This document shows positions 17,838-26,900 of a stretch of 64,000 bases of DNA, piece by piece. The notes under the pieces are model-generated. The model worked only from the letters and a program-made list of their open reading frames with translations, was not told where the DNA came from and made no database searches. Numbering within the stretch: position 1 is the stretch's first letter; each line of letters begins with the position of its first letter. Both the position numbers and the translations under genes were made by a program. The DNA is from Ensifer adhaerens. Its GTDB lineage: Bacteria; Pseudomonadota; Alphaproteobacteria; Rhizobiales; Rhizobiaceae. Location of the stretch: NCBI GenBank assembly GCA_900215285.1, contig OCMG01000004.1, positions 3,022,001-3,086,000 of the forward strand. Direction: 5' to 3'.

Positions 17838-18941
17838 ATGAAGAAACTTGCCCTGACGACTGCCGCCCTTGTAAGCCTGCTTGTCGCCGACCATGCCGAC
17901 GCCAAGGGGCTGACGATCGGCGTCGTCGCGCCGCAGGACGGCCCCTTTGCGATCCTCGGCAGGCAGATCATGGACGGCGCGAAGGCACAGGCCGAAGCCG
18001 CAGGCAACACGATTCTTCCCGTTCCGGAAAGCTGCGCGCCGGACTCCGGCGTCGATGTCGCCAGCCGGCTGATTGCGGGCGGCGCCTCGGTCGCCATCGG
18101 TTTTCTCTGCGCCGATTCCCTCCTGGGCAGCGCGCAGGCGCTGAAGGATGCCGCGATCCCGGCGATCACGCTCTCGGCCCGTTCGAAGATCCTCTTCGAG
18201 GATGCGGTCAAGCATGGATGGCCGATCTACTCGCTCAGCCCGCGGCCCGGCGAGGAGGCAAGCGCCACCGCCGGCTTCATCGCAGACCTCTGGCCAAACT
18301 CGGCCATCGCCATTCTCGACGACGGAACGCTGAACTCGCACGAATTGGCCGCCAATATTCGCCTGGATCTGGAAAGCAAAGGCATAAAGCCGGTGCTGGC
18401 GGAGAATTTCCGACCCAGCATCGACAATCAGAAGATCCTGGTGCGGCGGCTGCAGAAGGCGGGCGTTTCCGCGGTTTATATCGTGGGCGCCCGGAGCGAC
18501 GTCGCAACGATCGCGCGGGACGCAGCCGGAACCGGAATTACGCTGATGGGCGGAGACCAGCTTCTCGCTGCGGACGATGGCGTCGCCCTGCCCGACGGCG
18601 TTCTGGCCGTGATTCCGGAGCGTTGGCGCGATCAGCCGGCAGCGTCCGCGATTGTTCATGCGCTGGCCGATCAGCAGATCGTTGCCGAAGGCTATGTCCT
18701 GCCAGCGCACGCCGCAGCGCAGATCGTGAACAAGGCGGAGACCATGGTGAGCGGCAAGCAGGATCTGGCCGCATCCATCGCGGGCGGCAGCTTCGATACG
18801 GCGGTCGGCACGGTGACCTTCGGGAAGGACCATTTCCGAGCCGAGGACATCTATCGGCTGATGGAATGGCGCAATGGCGCGTTCCAGACGCCCGGGCAAT
18901 CCTCCGCCCCGGCAGGCTCCAGGTCCGGGCAGACACAATAA
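17838..18941 (+). CDS. Periplasmic substrate-binding protein, branched-chain amino acid (LivK/family 6) type
   Basis: The product is 367 residues with a Sec signal peptide (MKKLALTTAALVSLLVADHA, cleaved near ADA). The mature part begins LTIGVVAPQDGPFAILGRQIMDGAK, the standard opening of periplasmic binding proteins of the leucine/amide group. Such proteins hand a ligand to an ABC permease, but no permease or ATPase genes are next to it, so it is an orphan and its ligand is unknown. ATG 17826 four codons upstream is an alternative start. The C-terminus is Ser/Gly-rich. It is divergent from the flavin reductase gene. Confidence 0.8.
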   Translation: MKKLALTTAALVSLLVADHADAKGLTIGVVAPQDGPFAILGRQIMDGAKAQAEAAGNTILPVPESCAPDSGVDVASRLIAGGASVAIGFLCADSLLGSAQALKDAAIPAITLSARSKILFEDAVKHGWPIYSLSPRPGEEASATAGFIADLWPNSAIAILDDGTLNSHELAANIRLDLESKGIKPVLAENFRPSIDNQKILVRRLQKAGVSAVYIVGARSDVATIARDAAGTGITLMGGDQLLAADDGVALPDGVLAVIPERWRDQPAASAIVHALADQQIVAEGYVLPAHAAAQIVNKAETMVSGKQDLAASIAGGSFDTAVGTVTFGKDHFRAEDIYRLMEWRNGAFQTPGQSSAPAGSRSGQTQ

Positions 18942-19091
18942 TATCGGTTTAAAGGAAAGACGGCGTTGCGCGCGGCATTGCCGCAGCCGAAAAGCGATGT
19001 TACGGCGCGGCCACCGACTTTGCTTTTTGCATGTCACTCATCCGCTCTGCGTAGCCTCGTTCTGCGCAGCATGCTTCAGGAGGCAGACCCC

Positions 19092-19766
19092 ATGAAACCC
19101 ATCCGCATCGCGCCCTCGATCCTTGCATCGGATTTCTCCAAGCTCGGGCAGGAAGTTCGCGACGTCGTTTCCGCAGGCGCCGACTGGATCCATCTCGACG
19201 TCATGGACGGGCACTTCGTGCCCAACATCACGTTCGGACCGGATGTCATCAAGTCGCTGCGCCCGCACACGGATGCGGTCTTCGACTGCCACCTGATGAT
19301 TTCGCCGGCCGATCCCTATCTGGAAGCCTTCGCCAAGGCGGGCTGCGATTACATCACCGTGCACGCCGAAGCCGGTCCGCATCTGCACCGCTCGCTGCAG
19401 GCGATCCGGGCGCTCGGCAAGAAGGCCGGCGTCTCGATCAACCCGGCGACGCATGAGAGCGTGCTGGAATACATTCTCGACGACGTCGACCTCATCCTGC
19501 TAATGAGCGTCAACCCCGGCTTCGGCGGGCAGAAATACATTCCTGCCGTCACCGAAAAGGCGAAGCGCATCCATGCCATGATCGGCAACCGGCCGATCGA
19601 GCTGGAAGTCGATGGCGGGATTACGCCGGAGACGGCACCGGCCGTCGCTGCCGCGGGCGTCAATGCGTTTGTCGCCGGTTCCGCCGTCTTCAAGGGCGGG
19701 AGCGTCGAAAGCTACCGCGCCAATATTTCGGCCATCCGCGCGGCGGCTGAAAAGGGCCGTGCATAA
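19092..19766 (+). CDS. rpe: Ribulose-phosphate 3-epimerase
   Basis: Rpe interconverts ribulose-5-phosphate and xylulose-5-phosphate in the pentose phosphate and Calvin pathways. The 224 residues show the TIM-barrel motifs: [10 protein letters not shown] with Ser9, [16 protein letters not shown] with catalytic Asp36 and metal ligands around 34-39, HLMI with His67, and EVDGGITPE with the second catalytic Asp. The start at MKPIRIAPS is set by the family; the upstream in-frame extension carries no recognisable sequence. A stem-loop lies between it and purB. Confidence 0.96.
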   Translation: MKPIRIAPSILASDFSKLGQEVRDVVSAGADWIHLDVMDGHFVPNITFGPDVIKSLRPHTDAVFDCHLMISPADPYLEAFAKAGCDYITVHAEAGPHLHRSLQAIRALGKKAGVSINPATHESVLEYILDDVDLILLMSVNPGFGGQKYIPAVTEKAKRIHAMIGNRPIELEVDGGITPETAPAVAAAGVNAFVAGSAVFKGGSVESYRANISAIRAAAEKGRA

Positions 19767-19784
19767 TCCTTCCGCACGATGGTT

Positions 19785-19820
19785 CATGGCCGGCATGCGT
19801 TGAGATTGCCGGCCATGTTT
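19785..19820 (+). terminator. Stem-loop between rpe and purB
   Basis: A perfect 11-bp stem (CATGGCCGGCA, 19785-19795, with 19807-19817) is followed by only TTTGC. It could be a weak terminator after rpe or a processing/stability hairpin, since purB starts 47 bp later on the same strand. Confidence 0.45.
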
Positions 19821-19866
19821 GCTATGGCGCGGCCAACGATATTCAAACCTGCAAAGGCGAAGGCTG

Positions 19867-21174
19867 ATGATCCCCCGCTATTCCCGCCCCGAAATGGTGT
19901 CCATCTGGTCGCAGGAGACCAAGTTCCGCATCTGGTTCGAGATCGAAGCGCATGCGTGCTTTGCGCTCGCCGATCTCGGCGTCATCCCGAAAGAGGCCGC
20001 GCAGAACATCTGGTACAAGGGTTCGGCCGCCGAATTCGACGTCGCCAAGATCGACGAGATCGAGGCCGTCACCAAGCATGACGTTATCGCCTTCCTCACG
20101 CATCTGGCCGAATTCATCGGCCCAGACTCGCGCTTTGTCCATCAGGGCATGACGTCCTCGGACGTGCTCGACACGACCTTCAACATCCAGCTCGTGCGCG
20201 CCGCCGACATCCTGATCGCCGACATGGACAAGGTTCTCGCCGCACTCAAGAAGCGCGCCTTCGAGCACAAGGACACGGTTCGCATCGGCCGGTCGCATGG
20301 CATTCATGCCGAGCCGACGACGATGGGCCTGACCTTTGCCCGCTTCTATGCCGAGATGAGCCGCAACCGCGACCGTCTCGTTGCCGCCCGCGCCGAAGTC
20401 GCAACCGGCGCGATCTCCGGCGCCGTCGGCACGTTTGCCAATATCGATCCGAGCGTCGAGGAGCATGTCTGCGAGAAGCTCGGCCTCAAGCCGGAGCCGA
20501 TCTCAACGCAGGTCATCCCGCGCGACCGTCATGCGATGTTCTTCGCGACGCTCGGCGTCATCGCCTCGTCGATCGAGAACGTCGCCATCGAAATCCGCCA
20601 CATGCAGCGCACGGAGGTTCTGGAAGCGGAAGAGTTCTTCTCGCCCGGCCAGAAGGGTTCGTCGGCCATGCCGCACAAGCGTAACCCGGTGTTGACCGAG
20701 AACCTGACGGGTCTTGCCCGTCTCGTGCGCATGTCGGTCGTTCCGGCGCTCGAAAACGTGGCGCTCTGGCATGAGCGCGACATTTCGCACTCCTCCGTCG
20801 AACGCGGCATCGGTCCGGACACAACGATCACGCTCGACTTTGCCTTGAACCGGCTTGCCGGCGTCATCGACAAGCTGGTGATCTATCCGGAAAACATGCT
20901 GAAGAACATGAACAAGTTCAAGGGTCTGGTCATGAGCCAGCGCGTGCTTCTGGCCCTCACCCAGGCCGGCGTTTCGCGCGAGGACAGCTATCGTCTCGTC
21001 CAGCGCAATGCGATGAAGGTCTGGGAAAAGGGTGCGGACTTCCTCGAAGAACTGCTTGGCGACGAAGAGGTTCGCAAGGCTCTGTCGGAGGAGGAAATCC
21101 GCGAGAAATTCGACCTCGGCTACCACACCAAGCATGTCGACACGATCTTCCGCCGGGTTTTCGGCGAAGCGTAA
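19867..21174 (+). CDS. purB: Adenylosuccinate lyase
   Basis: PurB cleaves SAICAR and adenylosuccinate, releasing fumarate, in purine synthesis. The 435 residues carry the fumarase/aspartase superfamily signature SSAMPHKRNP (265-274) with its catalytic serine, TSSDVLDT at 96-103 and RSHGIHAEPTTMG with His144. The start at MIPRYSRPEM matches the normal N-terminus; an upstream in-frame TTG/ATG extension is spurious. Other purine genes (purC, purS, purQ) sit 10 kb away in this window. Confidence 0.97.
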   Translation: MIPRYSRPEMVSIWSQETKFRIWFEIEAHACFALADLGVIPKEAAQNIWYKGSAAEFDVAKIDEIEAVTKHDVIAFLTHLAEFIGPDSRFVHQGMTSSDVLDTTFNIQLVRAADILIADMDKVLAALKKRAFEHKDTVRIGRSHGIHAEPTTMGLTFARFYAEMSRNRDRLVAARAEVATGAISGAVGTFANIDPSVEEHVCEKLGLKPEPISTQVIPRDRHAMFFATLGVIASSIENVAIEIRHMQRTEVLEAEEFFSPGQKGSSAMPHKRNPVLTENLTGLARLVRMSVVPALENVALWHERDISHSSVERGIGPDTTITLDFALNRLAGVIDKLVIYPENMLKNMNKFKGLVMSQRVLLALTQAGVSREDSYRLVQRNAMKVWEKGADFLEELLGDEEVRKALSEEEIREKFDLGYHTKHVDTIFRRVFGEA

Positions 21175-21197
21175 GCCGTTCCGACATCATCTCAATT

Positions 21198-21233
21198 GAA
21201 GCCGGTGGCGAAAGCTGCCGGCTTCTTTCGTTT
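21198..21233 (+). terminator. Rho-independent terminator after purB
   Basis: An 8-bp perfect stem GAAGCCGG/CCGGCTTC (21198-21205, 21218-21225) is followed by TTTCGTTT. It lies 24 bp past the purB stop. Confidence 0.75.
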
Positions 21234-21287
21234 GACGACTCGCCTGAACCTCCTATCGTGCCGTTCAGTTCACGAAGGAGTTTCATC

Positions 21288-22055
21288 ATGGCAGGACGTC
21301 TCGCAGGCAAGGTCGCAATCGTTTCTGGCGGAGCCACCGGCATGGGCGGGGCCTCGTCCAGCCTGTTTGCGGCAGAAGGGGCGAAGGTCGCGATCATCGA
21401 CCGCAATGCGGAGGCCGGTGCGGCCAAGGTCGCGGAGATTGAAGCGGCCGGCGGTGTCGCGATGTTCCGGCAGGCGGATGTTTCCAAGGCCAATGAGGTC
21501 AACGCTGCCGTGAAGGCGATCGAGGCGGCATTCGGCCCGGTGACGGTGCTGTTCAACCATGCCGGCACGATCGTCATCAAGCCGTTCCTGGAAACCACCG
21601 AAGAGGAATGGGACTGGCTGCACGACGTCAATGTGAAGTCCATGTATCTCATGACACGAGCCGTGCTGCCCGGCATGATTGCGGCGGGCGGCGGCGCGAT
21701 TGTCTGCACCTCCTCCATCTCGGCCGTTGCGGCGACACCGATGGAAGTGCTCTACGACACGACGAAGGGTGCTGTGCATATGTTCGCCCGCGCGATTGCC
21801 GTCGAATTCCGCGACCGCAACATCCGCTGCAACGCCGTCTGCCCCGGTTTCGTGCGCACGCCGCATGGACTTCGCGAGGTCAAGGACCTTCAGGCGCTTG
21901 GCGTCGATGTGTCGGAAGCGGCGCTTGCTGCGCAACAGGGTAGGATCTGCGAGCCGGAGGAAGTCGCGAAGGCCGCCCTTTTCCTCGCCTCCGACGATGC
22001 CAGCTTCGTCAACGGCGCGCATCTCTTTGTCGACAACGGCTTTACTGCCCTTTGA
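21288..22055 (+). CDS. Short-chain dehydrogenase/reductase
   Basis: This 255-residue classical SDR has the nucleotide-binding motif SGGATGMGG (13-21), NHAG at 90-93, and the active-site triad Ser143, Tyr156 and Lys160 (YDTTK). The C-terminus HLFVDNGFTAL is the usual SDR ending. An aspartate after the second strand (IIDRNAE) suggests NAD(H) rather than NADP(H). The substrate cannot be read; neighbours purB and an EF-hand protein give no clue. ATG 21288 is preceded by GAAGGAG. Confidence 0.85.
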   Translation: MAGRLAGKVAIVSGGATGMGGASSSLFAAEGAKVAIIDRNAEAGAAKVAEIEAAGGVAMFRQADVSKANEVNAAVKAIEAAFGPVTVLFNHAGTIVIKPFLETTEEEWDWLHDVNVKSMYLMTRAVLPGMIAAGGGAIVCTSSISAVAATPMEVLYDTTKGAVHMFARAIAVEFRDRNIRCNAVCPGFVRTPHGLREVKDLQALGVDVSEAALAAQQGRICEPEEVAKAALFLASDDASFVNGAHLFVDNGFTAL

Positions 22056-22096
22056 TCACGGATCTTCCGTGAGACGTCGGACATTGCATTAGCTGA

Positions 22097-22110
22097 TTGA
22101 TACATATCAA
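22097..22110. promoter_or_regulatory. FNR/FixK-type box, perfect TTGAT-N4-ATCAA
   Basis: The sequence TTGAT-ACAT-ATCAA is an exact match to the consensus of Crp/Fnr-family oxygen regulators (FNR, FnrN, FixK). It lies in the gap between the SDR gene and the EF-hand gene, centred about 67 bp before the EF-hand start codon, which is compatible with class II activation from near -41.5. The match is seen; the regulator is inferred and not encoded in the window. Confidence 0.6.
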
Positions 22111-22170
22111 CAATGCCATCTGAGTTCTCCACTAGTCTCGATCCTGCGGGTCAGAAGAGTGGAGAATATC

Positions 22171-22638
22171 ATGTCAAACTACACACGACGGACTGTATCA
22201 ACGGCGCTGGCCTTGGCCTTGGCCTTGATGGCCGGCAGCGCCTGGGCACAACAAGGCGCCGGACCGGGGCGCAAGGGGCCGCCAGAGAACACGCCCTTCG
22301 AATCCATCGACTCGGACGGCAACGGACGACTTTCGCAGGCCGAGGTCAATACCTGGGCCGAAGGCGTGTTCGGCGCGATGGATTCAAATTCCGACGGCAA
22401 GCTGACGATGGAAGAATACATGGCCGTGCGGATGGGGCCTGGCGCTGCCGGCACCGGCAATGCGAAGCGGCAGGCGCAAATGCAGGCGGCCAAGGCCGAT
22501 CGCTTCAAGGTCATGGACACCGACCATGACGGCATGGTGAGCCATGACGAGTTCATGGCCGGCGCCCAAGCGCGCTTCGCTGCCGCCGGCGGCCAGAAAG
22601 GCAGCGTCAACCGGAAGAACTGGATGAAGTCCCAGTAA
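22171..22638 (+). CDS. Exported EF-hand protein
   Basis: This 155-residue protein has a Sec signal peptide (about 1-26, ending AGSAWA) and three EF-hand loops: DSDGNGRLSQAE (47-58), DSNSDGKLTMEE (71-82) and DTDHDGMVSHDE (116-127). All have Asp at position 1 and Glu at 12, so calcium binding is likely; it would act in the periplasm or outside. A Met/Gln/Ala-rich linker separates loops 2 and 3. The ATG at 22171 has GGAG 6 nt upstream; the GTG four codons earlier is less likely. A perfect FNR/FixK box lies upstream, so oxygen-dependent expression is likely. Its partner is unknown. Confidence 0.88.
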   Translation: MSNYTRRTVSTALALALALMAGSAWAQQGAGPGRKGPPENTPFESIDSDGNGRLSQAEVNTWAEGVFGAMDSNSDGKLTMEEYMAVRMGPGAAGTGNAKRQAQMQAAKADRFKVMDTDHDGMVSHDEFMAGAQARFAAAGGQKGSVNRKNWMKSQ

Positions 22639-22661
22639 GACGACGTTCCAGGAACAAGACG

Positions 22662-22693
22662 GCCGGCTTGAGGCGCAATGCTCTCAGGCCGGC
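22662..22693 (+). terminator. Possible terminator after EF-hand gene
   Basis: GCCGGCTTGAG (22662-22672) pairs with CTCAGGCCGGC (22683-22693), with one G-T pair, followed by TTCT. The T-tract is poor, so the call is tentative. Confidence 0.4.
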
Positions 22694-22743
22694 TTCTACA
22701 ACCAAATCCTGTTCAAAGTGACGTTTGCCAAACTTCAGGACTT

Positions 22744-22773
22744 GAAACATATATAATATGATATATATGTTTC
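22744..22773. promoter_or_regulatory. Palindromic operator candidate overlapping a -10 box
   Basis: GAAACATATATA (22744-22755) and TATATATGTTTC (22762-22773) form a perfect 12-bp inverted repeat with a 6-bp spacer. A TATAAT hexamer at 22752-22757 lies inside it. It is 32 bp upstream of the DUF2892 gene. AT-rich palindromes over the -10 box are typical of ArsR/SmtB-family repressors such as BigR, which control similar DUF2892/transporter operons; no such regulator is encoded nearby. The repeat is seen; the repressor is inferred. Confidence 0.6.
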
Positions 22774-22804
22774 CTTGAATTCAAATCAGACTGGAGTCTC
22801 TGCC

Positions 22805-23005
22805 ATGACACTTGACCGCGCCGTTTTCGCCTTTGCCGGCATCATGACCCTTCTTTCGGTCCTGTTGACCGTTTTCGTCTCTCCCTATTTCGTCTGGTTC
22901 ACCGTCTTCATCGGTGTAAACCTTTTGCAATCCGCCTTCACCGGTTTCTGCCCGGCGGCGATAATCTTCAAGCGGCTGGGTATCAAGGCCGGCTGCGCAT
23001 TCTGA
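22805..23005 (+). CDS. DUF2892 inner-membrane protein
   Basis: This 66-residue protein has two membrane helices and the DUF2892 pattern (VFAFAGIMTLLSVLLT, then GVNLLQSAFTGFCPAAIIFKRLG), with one Cys in GFCP and one near the C-terminus. The same domain forms the membrane part of the YgaP rhodanese and is common in operons for sulfide, persulfide or metal stress. It is the first gene of an operon with an RND adaptor (13 bp later) and RND pump. ATG 22805 has CTGGAG upstream; an earlier in-frame start at 22775 would overlap the palindrome's downstream edge and lacks a ribosome binding site. Confidence 0.82.
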   Translation: MTLDRAVFAFAGIMTLLSVLLTVFVSPYFVWFTVFIGVNLLQSAFTGFCPAAIIFKRLGIKAGCAF

Positions 23006-23017
23006 GGGACTGAGGTC

Positions 23018-23986
23018 ATGCAAAAGACATTGATGGTCGCCGGCATTCTTGCGCTCGCGCATCCGGCGATGGCCGGTTCGCTTACCTTGCAGCCGAGCGA
23101 CATGACCGAGTGGAAGGCCGTCTACGGTCAGGTCGAGGCGAAGGACACTGTTCCGGCACGCGCTCGCATCGGGGGCGTCATCACCGAGCTTGATGTGACC
23201 GAAGGCGATGTCGTGAAAGCCGGTCAGAAGATTGCCGTCGTGCGCGACGACAAGATCAACTTCCAGCTCGCCGCCTATGACGCGCAATTGCAGGCCCTGC
23301 AAACGCAGCTTGCCAATGCGCAGTCGGAGCTGGCCCGCGGCACGGCGCTGATCGGCAAGGGCATCACGACCCAGCAGCAACTCGATCAGCTGAAGACCAG
23401 TGTCGATGTGCTGGGCAGCCAGATCGTGGCGCTGCAGGCGCAGCGCTCCGTCTCGGTCGAGCAGCAGAAGGAAGGCGACGTGCTGGCGCCGGCCAATGGC
23501 CGCGTGCTTCAGGTTCCCGTCACGAAGGGCGCGGTCATCATGGGCGGCGAACCCGTCGCGACCGTCGGCGGAGGCGGCTTCTTTCTCAGGCTCGCCATTC
23601 CCGAACGGCATGCCGCCGCCCTGAAGCAGGGCGCGAGCATTCACATTTCGGCGGGCGGCGCCAAGGAGACCGGCAAGCTCGTCAAGATCTATCCGGAAAT
23701 CACCAATGGCCGTGTCGCCGCCGATGTCGAGGTGGCCAAGCTCAGTTCCGATTTCGTCAATGCCCGCGTGCTGGTGGAGATACCGGTGGCGACGCGCAAG
23801 GCGCTTCTCGTGCCGAAGGATGCGGTCGTGACCCGTTCCGGCATCGATTTCGTCACCGTTGAAGAGAATGGCCAGCCGGTCGAGCGCGCCGTCATTCTCG
23901 GCGAAACGATGGAAGACAGCAATCCGCCCATGGTCGAGGTTCTGACCGGCCTTGCCGCCGGCGATACCGTGGTGACACCGAAATGA
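23018..23986 (+). CDS. RND efflux periplasmic adaptor (membrane fusion protein)
   Basis: This 322-residue protein has a signal peptide (about 1-19), a lipoyl-like half-motif at about 50-80 (GGVITELDVTEGDVVKAGQKIAVV), a coiled-coil hairpin at about 88-150, the second lipoyl half, and a beta-barrel region (FFLRLAIPERHAA). Adaptors of this type link the inner-membrane RND pump to an outer-membrane channel. No outer-membrane factor gene is present here, so it would borrow one. Its stop overlaps the pump start by 4 bp (ATGA), which shows tight coupling. Confidence 0.9.
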   Translation: MQKTLMVAGILALAHPAMAGSLTLQPSDMTEWKAVYGQVEAKDTVPARARIGGVITELDVTEGDVVKAGQKIAVVRDDKINFQLAAYDAQLQALQTQLANAQSELARGTALIGKGITTQQQLDQLKTSVDVLGSQIVALQAQRSVSVEQQKEGDVLAPANGRVLQVPVTKGAVIMGGEPVATVGGGGFFLRLAIPERHAAALKQGASIHISAGGAKETGKLVKIYPEITNGRVAADVEVAKLSSDFVNARVLVEIPVATRKALLVPKDAVVTRSGIDFVTVEENGQPVERAVILGETMEDSNPPMVEVLTGLAAGDTVVTPK

Positions 23987-26900
23987 CTGACGAGAACAAC
24001 AAGAACGCGGAAGGCGGAAGCCAAGAAGAGCTGGGCGCCTGGCCGGTCGAGCATCATCACGAAGCAGACGAAGACGCTGGCATGCGCGATCTCGGCATAG
24101 CCGGTCGGCTCACCAAGGCATTCATCAAGTCGCCGCTCACCCCCCTCTTCCTTCTGGCCGCCTTCGCCTTCGGTCTGGTCGCGCTGATCAGCCTGCCGCG
24201 CGAGGAAGAGCCGCAGATTTCCGTGCCGATGGTCGACATCCTCGTCCAGGCGCCAGGACTGAAGGCCGAAGACGCGGTCAAGCTCGTCACCGAACCGCTG
24301 GAAACGGTGGTGAAGAGCATCGATGGCGTCGAGCATGTCTATTCGCAATCTTCTGACGACAATGTCATGGTCACGGCCCGCTTCAAGGTCGGCACTTCCT
24401 CCGATGCGGCGGTCCTGCGCGTCCATGACAAGGTCATGGCGAACATGGACAAGATCCCGCTCGGCATCCCGCAGCCGATGATCGTCGGGCGCGGCATCGA
24501 CGATGTCGCGATTGTCTCGCTGACGCTGTCGCCCAAGCCGGAAGCCGCCGACCGCATCACCCCCAACGACCTTACCCGCATCATGCGGGAGCTTCGCACC
24601 GAGGTGTCGAAGATCGACAATGTCGGCCTCACCTATCTCGTCGGCGAGACGGGCGAGGAAATCCGCATTGCGCCCGATCCGGCCAAGCTCGCGCTCTATG
24701 GCGTCACGCTGCAGCAGCTGGCCGGCAAGGTACAGGCCGCCAACAGCGCCTTTCCTGCCGGTACGATCCGCCAGAACAACCAGGAAATCGGCCTGATCGC
24801 CGGCGAGACGCTCTCGACGCCTGCCGCCATCGGCAATCTGCTGTTGACCTCGCGCGACGGCCGACCGGTCTATGTCCGCGACGTCGCCGATATTTCGCTG
24901 GCGACCGACACGGCCGACCTGCGCGTTTCGACCGTCACGAAGACGGATAAGGGCATCGAGCGCGTCCCCTCCGTGACACTGGCCGTCGCCAAGCGCGCCG
25001 GCTCCAATGCGGTGACGGTCGCCGAAGCCGTACTCAAGCGCGTTGACATGCTGAAGGGCGACCTCATCCCCGGCGACATGCATCTCGAAGTCACCCGCAA
25101 CTATGGTGAAACGGCCAATGAGAAGGCCAACGAGCTGCTCTATCATCTGGGGCTTGCGACCGTTTCGATCATCCTGCTCGTCTGGCTCGCCATCGGGCGG
25201 CGCGAGGCGATTGTCGTCGCCATCGTCATTCCGGTGACGATCCTTCTCACCCTCTTCGCCTCCAATGTCATGGGCTACACGCTGAACCGTGTTTCGCTCT
25301 TCGCGCTGATCTTTTCCATCGGCATTCTCGTCGACGACGCCATCGTCGTCATCGAGAACACGGCGCGGCACTGGGGCATGCATGACGGGCGATCGCGCCG
25401 CCGCGCGGCCATCGAGGCCGTGGCGGAAGTCGGCAATCCGACCATCGTCGCGACGCTGACCGTGGTGGCCGCTCTTCTGCCCATGCTCTTCGTTTCCGGC
25501 ATGATGGGCCCCTACATGAGCCCCATTCCGGCGAACGCCTCGGCTGCGATGATCTTCTCCTTCTTCGTCGCCGTGATCGTCACGCCCTATCTCATGCTGA
25601 AGGTCAGCGGCAAGGCGCCCGTCGTGCATCATGACGAAGCGCATGGCGGCAAGCTCGGGCAGATCTACGCGTCCGTCGCCCGGCCGATCCTGAAGACGAA
25701 GGCGCGCAGCTGGATTTTCCTGCTGGCCGTCGGCGCACTCACCCTCGGTTCGCTCAGCCTCTTCTACACCAAGCATGTGACCGTGAAGCTGCTGCCCTTC
25801 GACAACAAGTCGGAACTCTCCGTCATGATCGACCTGCCGGAAGGCGCCTCCGTCGAGGCGACCGACCGGGTGGCGCAGGACGTCGCCCGCATCGTCGTCG
25901 GCCTGCCGGAAGTCGTCTCTGTGCAGACGCATGCGGGGACTGCTGCGCCCTTCAACTTCAACGGGCTCGTGCGCCACAGCTACATGCGGTCGCAGCCCTA
26001 TATGGGTGACGTCGCCGTCAACCTTACCGGCAAGGGCGAGCGGGACCGCTCCTCGCACCAGATCGCGCTCGATATCCGCGAGCGCATCGCCAAGCTTGCC
26101 GTGCCTGCCGGCACGAGCCTCAAGGTCGTCGAGCCGCCGCCGGGTCCGCCGGTCATGGCGACGCTGCTCGCCGAAATCTATGGTCCGGATTCAGACACGC
26201 GCCGCAAGGTCGCGGCCCGGGTCGAGGAAGCCTTCCGCAGCGTTCCGTTCATTGTCGATATCGACAACTCGTACGGCACGCGGGCTGAGCGCATGCGCAT
26301 GACGGTGGATACCGACAAGGCCGAGTTCTTCCATGTCGAGGAAAGCGACGTGTTCAACACGATCTCGATCCTCAATGGCGGGCAGACGGTCGGCTATTCG
26401 CATCGCGGCAACGGCCGCACGCCGATCCCGATCCGGGTGGAGCGGGCCAAGGGCGACCAGACGCTCGGGGAAGCCTTCCTGACCACGCCCATCCCGGCCA
26501 ATGTGCTGCCGGGCGGCAATGGCGTCGTCGAGCTTGGCGATGTCGTGAAGGTCACGAACGAGCTCTCCTCCTATCCCGTCTTCCGGCATAACGGCCGCAG
26601 TGCCGAGATGGTGACGGCGGAGCTTGCCGGACAGTTCGAGGCGCCGCTTTACGGCATGCTCGCCGTACAGGACGCCCTCGACAAGATGGACTGGAAAGAC
26701 TTGCCGAAACCGGTGATCGCGCTGCATGGCCAGCCGGAGGACGAGCGTCATCCGACGCTGCTCTGGGACGGCGAATGGGAAGTGACATGGGTCACGTTCC
26801 GCGACATGGGGGCGGCCTTCATGATCGCTCTCCTGGGGATCTACATCCTCGTCGTTGCGCAGTTCGGCTCGTTCAAGCTGCCGCTCGTCATCCTGACGCC

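Noticed and set aside
23689..26058. 789-codon minus-strand open frame inside the RND operon
   Set aside because: It is antisense to the adaptor and pump genes, is Asp/His/Arg-rich without any domain, and reflects codon bias of the real genes.
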